Below are positions 50,001 to 61,646 of a DNA stretch of 64,000 nucleotides, piece by piece (the stretch's first letter is position 1; the number at the start of each line of letters is the position of its first letter). This DNA is from Lampris incognitus (Eukaryota > Chordata > Actinopteri > Lampriformes > Lampridae), in assembly GCF_029633865.1 (NCBI RefSeq), contig NC_079230.1, positions 27,753,457-27,817,456 on the forward strand, written 5' to 3'. Under the pieces are notes generated by a model. The model was not told the origin of the DNA, did no database searches, and saw only the letters and a program-made list of their open reading frames with translations. Made by a program: the position numbers and the translations under genes.

Positions 50001-52634
50001 AAAGCGAAAGCCAGATAACAACAACACCCAGAAACGCTGCCGGCTTCTCTGGGCCCGAGCTCATCTGAGATGGACTGACACAAAGTGGAAAAGTGTGCTG
50101 TGGTCTGACGAGTCCACATTTCAAATCGTTTTTGGAAATCATGGACGTCATGTCCTCCGGGCTAGAGAGGAAAAGGACCATCCAGATTGTTATCAGCGCA
50201 AAGTTCAAAAGCCAGAATCTGTGATGGTATGGGGGTGTGTTAGTGCCCATGGCATGGGTAACTTGCACATCTGTGAAGGCACCATTAATGCTGAAAGGTA
50301 CATACAGGTTTTGGGTCAACATATGCTGCCATCCAAGCGACGTCTTTTTCAGGGACGTCCCTGCTTATTTCAGCAAGACAATGCCAAGCCACATTCTGCA
50401 CGTGTTCCAACAGCGTGGCTTCGTAGTAAAAGAGTGCGGGTACTAGACTGGCCTGCCTGCAGTCCAGACCTGTCACCCACTGAAAATGTGTGGCGCATTA
50501 TGAAGCGCAAAATACGACAACGGAGACCCCGGACTGTTGAGCAACTGAAGTCGTACATCAAGCAAGAATGGGGAAGAATTCCACCCACAGAGCTTCAACA
50601 ATTAGTGTCCTCAGTTCCCAAACGCTTATTGAGTGTTGTTTAAAGCAAAGACGATGTAACACAGTGGTGAACATGCCCCAGTCCCAGCTTTTTTGGAACG
50701 TGTTGCAAGCATCAAATTCAAAATGAGTGAATATATGCAAAAAAACAATAAAGTTTATCAGTTTGAACATTAAATATCTTGTCTTTGTAGTGTATTCAAT
50801 TGAATATAGGTCGAAAAGGATTTGCAAATCATTGCATTCTGTTTTTATGTATGTTTTACACAATGTCCCAACTTCATTGGAATTGGGGTTTGTACAACAC
50901 CACACTTGAGATCCTGGTTCAGAACAGCTTCTACATATCGTTCTATTCATGTATCTAAAATTCTGTCCATCTTTCCCGCTCTTTCTCTCTGTCTCTCTCT
51001 CAGGTGTCTCATGTTATCTCAGATCTCTCTATGCTTTACTGGCTTAACTTGGAGCTCTGCTCTAAACTACAGGTTTGTACACCCCCCTCCCACCCCACCC
51101 CCATACACATACATACACACACACATATAGGTTGACTGACTATGTCACTGTATTGTACAGAGCCAGAAGCTGTGGGACCTCTATTCTAACATGGAGCTGA
51201 GAATGATCCCGGTTTTGGCAGGTAAGAAAACTTTCCTTCCCTGTAACAAATCATGTCAAATTCAGTTCACCTGAGCTCATACTTTTATAAGAAACAGTAT
51301 GACATTTCTTAACCTGTTATTGTCTAGCTGCACCCTTTAGTTTCAATAACAAATTGTTTGAACTATAACAAGCCAGAAATGGTTAGTAATTGTTAAACAA
51401 TAGAATATTTATTTTTTCATCCCTAAGCAAACAAAGTATCTAGTGAATAAAATAATAACCAGAAATGGATAACTCAAGGAACATGTCAAGGTGTTCCCTT
51501 AAGATCAACAAGTGAGGTTATTTTGAAATTGGATTTTTGTTTTATTCAACTTGGATTGTTTTTGTCGGCTGTGGCCCAGAATACTGTGCACAGCCCTGGT
51601 TTTTTTTCTTTTTCTTTTTTCTTTTGCATGGATATGATTTAGTTGAGTCTTCTAGAAGATCTGTGGGCCCAAGTCAATAAGACTTCCATAATGGGATGTG
51701 TTCCTTTCCTTCCGCATCAAAGCCAGGTTTAAACTCAGGCACTCCCCCTAGGGGTAGCCTCTACAGGACAGAGATGTAACCATCACAGCCTGTGTAGTGG
51801 TAATTGTACTGTCTTGTTTTTACAGCTATGGAGAGCCACAGAATCATTGTGGATAAGGAAGCACTGAAGAAAACATCAGACATGCTGGCGGTGAGTTAGT
51901 GTGATGACTTCACACAAGACAGAATACCAAACCTTGTTGTCTGTTGCCAGGGTGGATGGTTGAATCCAAAGAGGTTTGTTGAACACTAGTGTTTCACCAG
52001 GCTAGCTGACATTTGGACTAGAAAAGATCCTAGTTTACAAAGGGTTGGTCTCCTGACAAACAGAATATACAAATTTAACCAGCTACAACCGTTGTTAATT
52101 ATTATTTCTCAGCATCTTCTTGGTGGATGTGAATAATTTTCCACCCTGAACACAATAACTGAAGCGGACAAGAAAATACAAATATTAATTCTGCAAAGCA
52201 CACTTACAGTTTAATTCTATAATCTAATTTCATTGGAATATTGTGCCTCCATTTCACTTCATTCTATCAAGAAAAATTATGACCAGACTCATTTTCTTCA
52301 TGACACCTGCTACAAGGCATGATAAAAATGAACGCAGGATTTTACATGTTTTTTCTTCAGCAGTGGACTGCATGTGTTTTACTGCAACCTCTAACACCAA
52401 CAAGCCATGCTGAAGAAATTCTTAGTAGTATCGTGTTCAGAGATCTCGCTGCTTGTAACAGCAAAAAAGTGAAAATCCAAATCAGAAAGTCAGCCAACTA
52501 ACATTTTAAACAATGACAGAACACGCAAAAAAAATAAGGTTTTAACCATCCACAACAGAATACAACATCTGTCATGTATTACCAATGCCCTTTCTCCCTA
52601 CTCACCGATGCTATATCTGTGTTCTTTAACAAAG

Positions 52635-52680
<46 letters not shown>

Positions 52681-52817
52681 ACATGGATACAGGAAAAAAG
52701 ATTTTAATACCTGTATCCGTGTTGATATTCCGCTCCTCATTAGTCGAGCACTCACAACACCATTGACGGTTTCGGGAAAAAACGCTAAATATATATATAT
52801 ATATATATACACATACA

Positions 52818-52850
<33 letters not shown>

Positions 52851-55457
52851 CTGCTGCCTCTAGAGTTTTGAAAGGTCTTGAAACAACTTTGTAGTGATTT
52901 TAACATAATTTGCAATTTTACTCTCACATGAACCATAGTCTTAAATCCAGAGATTTTATGAAAGCCCTGTAGCATCACTTAAAAAAGTCTGATTTTAGGC
53001 AGACATGCAGCAGAAGGGAAAAGGGCAGGATGAGGATTATAACTAGGGTTCCTCCATTGATCAGGAGTGTCTGGAAAAGCATGGAAAATCAGTCATTTCT
53101 AGTAGAATAATCGGGAATTAAACTAAATCGTATGATAAAGAGTTTTTGCCCATATATAGAAATGGCTGCATGTAGAGCTGGGCAATGCAAAAAAAGAAAG
53201 ATACGATGCGATAAGATACAAAAAAAAATTATATCATGATACGAGACTTGATATTATCTGGGATTTTAATTAATTGAATATCATAATATAAAAAATATTG
53301 TCATTCCCTGGTCTTAAAAGTTGCATTACAGTAAAGTAATGCAACTTATTGACTATTTTAGGTAGTGAAATAAATGATGAATGTCTTTAACTGCTGGGTC
53401 ATCATATCCACATTACCAATGATCATTTATCAACATTTTCCTGTGTGGAAATATCTTATGAAAACATCAGTAGTCATCCACAAAATATTGTCACACTTTT
53501 GATATCAAGGTATCCAGTCAAAAAATTGATCAGAAATATTTCATTTTGTCAATATCGCCCAGATCTGTCCATAAGTGAAGTTGTGGGCCAAATGTTATTT
53601 CTCACTGAGGAATTTATTGGACAATCTCTTCTATAACCACAGGGGCTGGTGATGTTGAGAAAGTCGCAGGTGATTTTGGTGTGTAGTTGAAGTTGATATA
53701 GTTGTATTGGTAAGGAATGATCATCATATATCATTATCAATACTACTACTACTTTCGACTGCTCCCTTTTGGGGTCGCCACAGCGGATCATCTGTTTCCA
53801 TTCCTTTTTGTCCTCTGCATCTTCCTCTGTCACACCAGCCACCTGTGTGTCCTCTCTCACCACATCCATACACCTCCTCTTTGGCCTTCCTCTTTTCCTC
53901 TTCCCTGGCAGCTCCATATTCAGCATCCTTCTCCCAATATACCCAGCATCTCTCCTCCACACATGTCCAAACCATCTCAATCTTGCCTCTCTTGCTTTGT
54001 CTCCAAACTGTCCAACCTGAGATGTCCCTCTAATATAATTGTTCTTAATCATGTCCTTCTTCGTCACTCCCAATGAAAATCTTAGCATCTTCAACTCTGC
54101 CACCTCCAGCTCCGCCTTTCATCAGTGCCACTGTCTCCAAACCATACAACATACCTGGTCTCACAACCATCTTGTAAACCTTCCCTTTTACTCTTGCTGG
54201 TACCCTCCTGACACTCTTCACCCACTCCACCCTGCCTGCACTCTCTTCTTCATCTCTCTTCTGCACTCCTAGTTACTTTGGACAGTTGACCCCAGGTATT
54301 TAAACTCATATGCCTTCGTCACCTCCACTCCTTGCATCATCACCATTCCACTGTCCTCCCTCTCATTCACGCATATGTAATCCGTCTTGCTCATACTGAC
54401 TTCCATTCCTCTTCTCTCCAGTGCATACCTCCACCTCTCCAGGCTCCCCTCAACTTGCACCCTACTCTTGCTACAGATCACAATGTCATCCGCGAACATC
54501 ATCGTCCACGTAGACTCCTGCCTGATGGACAGGTTGATGGACGAGATCATCATCAATACTGACCCCCCCCCCCAAATCCAGTAAACAAACAAATCTAGAA
54601 AAACTGAATGGAGGAAAATAACATGTAGGAGCCTCATTGTTATTAGCCCCTTTATTTCGTCCTCTCGTGCCAGCGGAGTAGACCAATGGGAAGCCCTCTC
54701 CTCAGGAGGCTCAGTTTATGCAGGCTGGCATAGGTTTGATGTTCAGTCTGTTCAGACTTGTACCGCATCAGCGTAGTTTGATCTGGCTATTGAAACCCAG
54801 TGCAATAAAAAAGCTATTATCGCAACTGAGCAAAACAAGGGCAGGAAATGAGAAGTAGAGAGGAGACATCCATAAAAAGCTAAGGGGAGGAAATAGGTGC
54901 AAAATCCGGCAAAGGAAAGAGAGGGAAAAAAGGAGAGAAACAGACCAACTAGAGAATGGGGAACAGGATTTTTTTTTTCTGGGATGGGTTAGTGTTGTGG
55001 TAGTCGGACCCTCCAGGGGCCTGTTCTTATTTACAAGCAGATATGAACTCATTCTAGAGGCTGGAGCTCAAAACAAGGTCTCTCTTTTCGCAGCACCAGC
55101 AGGGGTCTTGTCATGGAGTGTCCTGTATGTTTATGAATAGTCTGGAGAGTCGGCCCGTTTGCTTCGAGAGGCTGAGCTGTAGGATGGGGCATCGCTGTTT
55201 GCCTCTGTCAACCTACACACAAGTATTTTTGTCAGCTGCAGTGTTGTGTGTGTGTGTGTGTGTGTTGGGTGGGGGGTATGTAAATGTGCCTATGTGTGGC
55301 GCCGTCGCACGTGTCCCTGCTCTGTCGCATTTGGTCTCTCTTCACCCGTCTGAACAACAAACAGAGGATTCCTCTGGGCTGTCAGGCTGCTGCGCCATAC
55401 AGAGTTTATCCTCTTCCTCATACCCTTTCATCTCCTGATCTGATGTTACTCTCCTCT

Positions 55458-55543
<86 letters not shown>

Positions 55544-56278
55544 TTCTTATTGAAACACATGTTACTTCCTATGTATTTGAGATGTCAGCACCCAGATTAT
55601 TTTGGACACTTGTCTCTTGGTAAATCTTTCCGAGACTGTCGATACTCATTACCTTGTAGAGTTAAAACCTTCACTAAAACTGTGCTGTCTGTGTATTCCA
55701 CCTGCTGTAGATGAACATCACCGGATGGACAGAGTCTGTAGATGAGGATGATTAATATGGCAGACATGATCCAGTTTGGCATCCAGGTGGCATGGCAGTC
55801 TATTCTGTTGCCTACCAACACGGGGATCGCCGGTTCGAATCCCCGTGTTACCTCTGGCTTGGTTGGGTGTCCCTACGGACACACACAATTGGCCGTGTCT
55901 GCGGGTGGAAAGCAGGATGTGGGTATGTGTCCTGGTCGCTGCACTAGCGCCTCCTCTGGTCAGTCGGGCGCATGTTTGGGGGGGAGGAGGAACTGGGGGT
56001 AATAGCGGGGATCCTCCCACGCACCATGTCACCCTGGTGAAACGCCTCACTGTCAGGTGAAAAGAAGTGGCTGGCGACTCATGTCTCGGAGGAGACCTGG
56101 TAGTCTGCGGGGGGGGGGGGGGGGAGGCAGTGACCAGAACGACTCGGAAGAGTGGGGTAATTGGCCAGTGGCCAAGTACAATTGGGGGAGAAAAACGGGG
56201 GGAAATCCAAAAATAAGAAAAGAAAAAAAAGAAATGATCTAATTTCACCGACAATATGAGATCTCTCCTGTGCCCTCC

Positions 56279-56336
<58 letters not shown>

Positions 56337-58803
56337 GAAGGCCAGCATCTAATATTCATGTCGCAGTCTGGAGCCTGCTTTGGGCGGAGGAAGAGAGAGG
56401 CGGGGGGATGCAACATGGAATTTGGGCATATTTCTGGCTGCTCCCTATTTCTGTCTTTCAAACTCTCTCATTGTCTTTCTCTTATTGTCTCTCTTTTCTT
56501 TCCCGAGCCCCTTCCCTCCACTTCTCTTTCTCCCCATCTTCTCTTTTGTCTTCCTGTGCCCCCTTTCTTCTTTCTGCAAAAGGACCGAGGGTCAACGCTC
56601 TTTGTATCAGTGTCAAATTCTGCCCATCTACCTGTCCGTCCCTGCTCACACTGATGTCTGTTGGTGTTGTCCATCCCTGCTCACACTGATGTCTGTTGGT
56701 GTTGTCTATCCCTGCTCACACTGATGTCTGTTGGTGTTGTCCATCCCTGCTCACACTGATGTCTGTTGGTGTTGTCCATCCCTGCTCACACTGATGTCTG
56801 TTGGTGTTGTCTATCCCTGCTCACACTGATGTCTGTTGGTGTTGTCCATCCCTGCTCACACTGTTGGTGTTGGATGCCGTTCTTTTTCAGGGTTCAACCT
56901 GAGCTTGACCTTCCTCATCCTCACCTACCCCAGTCTATCTGATTATTTGTCTCTCTTTATCACAGTCCCTCCTACTTCATTATTTCATTTCTGTTTCAAC
57001 TTCCTGTAAAGCCAGTCATTCCTGAAGTCTCTCCCCTTCCCACATTCCCCACTCATTCTGTCTCACCCTCCTATAACTGTCTCTCTCTCTGTTGCTCTCT
57101 GACCTTCCTCTCTCCCACTCTCTGTCTTTCCATCATTTGTCTTTCTGTACAATCAAACATGTGTGGCAGAACAACTTTGTGGATTTGTGTCTCATCACAC
57201 ACTCATTCTGTCAAGTTATTCTTCCAATATTGAGCATCCTTTTTATTCCCCAACTTGTATTGGATTGTCTGGGCAGTGTCCAGATTTGTGGGATTTTAGT
57301 TATGATTGCAGTAATTACACCTGGATAGGAAACACAGCTGTTTGTCCACCACTCCCTGACTCCACCCTCCTTTCTCTCTGTCTCTCTCTCTCTGTCTGTC
57401 TCAAGTTTTCAATGTCATAGTATTTTATTGGCATGACAAAATTGATATTTCTATTGCCAAATCATTCACAAATGCACTTGCCTGAGAACAAAAACCCTAT
57501 ATGCGCTATTTCTTACTTCCTGCAGTGGGCGAAGCAGAACATCAAGGAGGATGTGACACGTCTTTTTTTTGTAGAGATTAATTTACATTTTTGTATATCA
57601 GACACCCAGTCACAGTCTCAGTCACTCATAAAAAAACATGTGCACACAAATACATACACACACAAACACACAGAAAAGCATATTCTTGTCTCACACAGAG
57701 GCACAGATGTACACACACACTCATTTGCTATCTGACTCTCTCGCTCTCTCTGTCTCTCTCGGTCTCGGTCTCTCTGTCTCTCTGTCTCTCTCTCTCTTGG
57801 TCTCTCTCTCAATTCAATTCAATTCAATATTTGCTTTATTGGCATCTCGGTCTGTCTCATTCTTGGTCTTGGTTTTGGTCTTGGTCTCGGTCTCTCGCTC
57901 CCTTTCTCTCGGTCTCTTTCTCTCTCTCTCGGTCTCTCTCTCTCTCTCTCGGTCTCTCTCGGTCTCTGTCTAACTTCCCCCTCCATTCCCCGGCCTCTGG
58001 CTCCTTCTCTTGACTCACTCACCTGTCAGGTTGTTTGGAAGCCTGGTCTCCTCCTGGCAGACTGGTAATTAGCTACAGATGTGTGGGTGTTGCCCCAGCG
58101 TGAAAATTCTCACTGGGGGCTTTGTGCCAGTCTGAATGAATGAGGTGTATGAGTGTCTGCTCAGGGTGGTGGAGACAGAAAAATGGAGCTGAAATAAAAG
58201 GAAGGTTGGTGTGTGTGCCAACAGTGTTTACAATGAATATGTAATTGCAGATATTAGTAGTAGTAGACGTAATTGAAAGATGAAGTGCTTAGTCTGTCCT
58301 CCTCCCAGGTCTCCATGGTGATGGTAGTCACCACCTGGACACTGCTTGATATCCCCCTCATCACATTTTCTTTTTATATATCTTACAAATCCATATAATT
58401 TTGTTATCCTGTTCTAATGTTATATCCTTCTCTCACTAAGATGTGTGACTTTTTGTTGTCTACATGGTGATGGTGGTCACATGGCTCAGGTCCTGGGCTG
58501 TTCCGGTGGCATCCGGACACTGCTTGGCATCCTCCTCATCATATTCTTCATATATTTGATAATTCCATTATAATTCTGTTTGGGCGGCATGGCAGCACAG
58601 TGGTTAGCGCGGTCGCCTCACAGCAAGAAGGTCCTGGGTTTGAGCCCCAGGATAGTCCAACCTTGGGGGTTTGCCCTCAGTGTGGAGTTTGCATGTTGTC
58701 CCTGTGTCTGCGTGGGTTTCCTCCGGGTGCTCCGGTTTCCTCCCACAGTCCAAAGACATGCAGGTCAGGTGAATCGGCCGTACTAAATTGTCCCTAGGTA
58801 TAA

Positions 58804-58884
<81 letters not shown>

Positions 58885-61583
58885 CCCTGTGATGAGCTGG
58901 CGGCCTGTCCAGGGTGTCTCCCCACCTGCCACCCAATGACTGCTGGGACAGGCTCCAGCATCCCCGCGAGCAGGATAAGCGGTTTGGATAATGGATGGAT
59001 GGATGGATGAATGTAATTGTGTTATCCTCTTTCAATGTTGTTTTGTGTAAATTATGTAAACACAACATCCATCGTATGTTGTCTGTCTTGGGAGAGAGAT
59101 CCCTCCTCAGTTGTTCTCCCTGAGGTTTCTTCCTATATTTTTCTCCCTGTTAAAGGGTGTTTTTAGGGAGTTTGTTCCTTATCCGATGAGAGGGTCTCAG
59201 GACAGGATGTTGTGTTGCTGTAAATCCCCCTGAGGCAAATTTGTAATTTGTAATATTGGGCTATACAAATAAAATCGACTTGACTTGACTCTCTGCTGTC
59301 GATGCTGAATATTATGAGGAGGACTTCACCTCTCCCCTTCCTGGCTTCCTCTGTCCTCCCTTACTTTCTCTGTTAACCTCCTCATCCCTCACTCTCTTGC
59401 TGTCACCCTCTCTGACGAGTCTAATTCCCTACTCCCTCACCCCTCGCTCATTGTGTGTGACTGTGCAAGTGTCATGAGTTTGCATGTGTGTATGTGTGAG
59501 TGATTGTCTAATGTGTGTGTAAATTGGTGAATATATTTGTTTGAGTGTGTACTTACTGTTGTACTGCCCTTGCTGGGGCTGCTGTGTGTAGTAGACAGAC
59601 TAACAGTCGCTTGCCTCAGGCGGAGACAAGATGACGTGCTGTGTCTAAAACATTTTAACAGGCGTCTTGGTGAATTATCTTCATGACGTTATCAAATTGC
59701 TCTCATGTGGATTCGAAACACTGTGGCGTAGTAATCTGGTAATTTTCAAGTCTGGGCATGCAAATGGGTTAACGTAACGGAGAAAGCTGTCACATCAAGT
59801 CTACTTATTTGTGTTACAGAATCGCTGATGTCGACTGACTGATCAGAGAAAACAGTTACAACTAAAAAAAGTCTCAGAGTTTGAGTACATACTTGTGTTT
59901 GGGCTCGGTGCACTTAGAAATACACATCTTACATAGCTGTGATCCACTGTTAGCTAAGTAGCTGTTAGCTATTGTTCTGATCAGGAATCAGGAACACTTT
60001 GTCATTTCACTTCATGCACTTGTGTACATGAAATGAAACGACGTATCGTTTCCCCCAGCCCACAGCAGTGCAACACAAAGACAAAAACACATCCCAACTA
60101 CAAGAACACACATATCCAAACTACAAAACAACTACAAACTGTCCAAGAGAGTGAACGCCAGGATGACTGTCGGAACTGCCGGTCTGCATGGGCTAGCGGT
60201 TAGCTTAGCCTGCCCCGCTTCCACGTCCTGTCAGACCACCCTCGGTGTTTCCTCTTCGGGCGCAGCTCCAGGCAGGGCCGTGGTCTCTGGACCCACCGGA
60301 CGCAGCAGACCAGGCTCCCACGGCCGATCCCATGCCAGCTCTCCCAGCCAGACACCCTCGACACATCTCCCTGCACTCCACACGACAGAACCAAAAACAC
60401 AGTCAACGCTAGGCGAGGCCGCCGCCAGACCGCCCTCGGTGTTATTGGAACTGCCTGTCTGCATGGGCTAGCAGTTAGCTTAGCCTGCCCCGCTTCCGTG
60501 TCCTGTCAGAACACCCTCGGTGTTTCCTCTTCAGGTGTAGCTCCAAGGCAGGGCCGTGGTCCCTGGGCCCACAGGATAATAATAACAACAACAACAACAA
60601 TAATAATGATACTTGTGTTATTAAAGAATGAAGAATGTCCTTTAGCTACGAGTGGTCTTAAAATCCTGTCAACATGGTCAATATAGTATGTCCTGAGCTA
60701 GTAATTGTTTAAAGCTGAAAACTTGAAGGAGCCCTGTTTAATCCAGTTGGAATGTTGCATAAACACACGCTGACAGTAACGGACGTCTGGGAAGTTCCAT
60801 TCCATCGCTGCAGTCAAAGTCAAACTAAATACTGTGATGGAATAGTGACATTTTAGAGGTTACAATTATCTTCTATTTTTTAAATATTGAGATATAAGGT
60901 ATCAACAGTTAACTTTATTATAAGTGGCTGTAATATTACTATATTGAGAACTCTGCATACACACAACACATCTGTATCTTTTGCAGCACTTTGTAACTTC
61001 GTTTTAAAAGGTGCTATGTAAATAAAATGTTACTTAGACTCTTACAAAAGCAACTTCTGGAACCAAATGTGGCTGGTCTCAGCTGCACAGTGCAAAGCCT
61101 CGTGTTAGAATTTGTTCTGTTATTTTAAAGTTGAAGCATTTCCTTATTGCAGAACGTGTTTCTTTCATACTCTTCCTCAACCACTAAGACTACCCAACAC
61201 GACAATAAAATATTGATTAAGTGAGATGGCTGTATGAATCAATCTTCTCCATTCTATATTCGACATCACCTGTACAGTTAATATTGCAGTTAATTATTAT
61301 TGAATTTTATGACGTTTTAGTCAAACCAGACCTCGGTCAGACGAAGTGAATTTGTTCACCTGTACAGGGTAGTACACACTAAGTGAGTTTGTTCACCTGT
61401 ACAAGATAGTACACACGTTGAGTTTAATGCATCAGGACAGTTAATGTTGACTGACCCCCCCTCCCCCGCCCTTCCTTTCTCTCTCTTAGACGACGCTAAA
61501 GCAGCTGGAGCAGGAAGCCCATCAGGCAGCTGGACAGGTGTTCCTGGTCTCCAGCAGCACTCAGCTACGAACAGTCTGTACCG

Positions 61584-61646
<63 letters not shown>

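Noticed and set aside
56640-56868. CRISPR-like array
   Set aside because: The 35-bp units are adjacent with no spacers, and the genome is eukaryotic.
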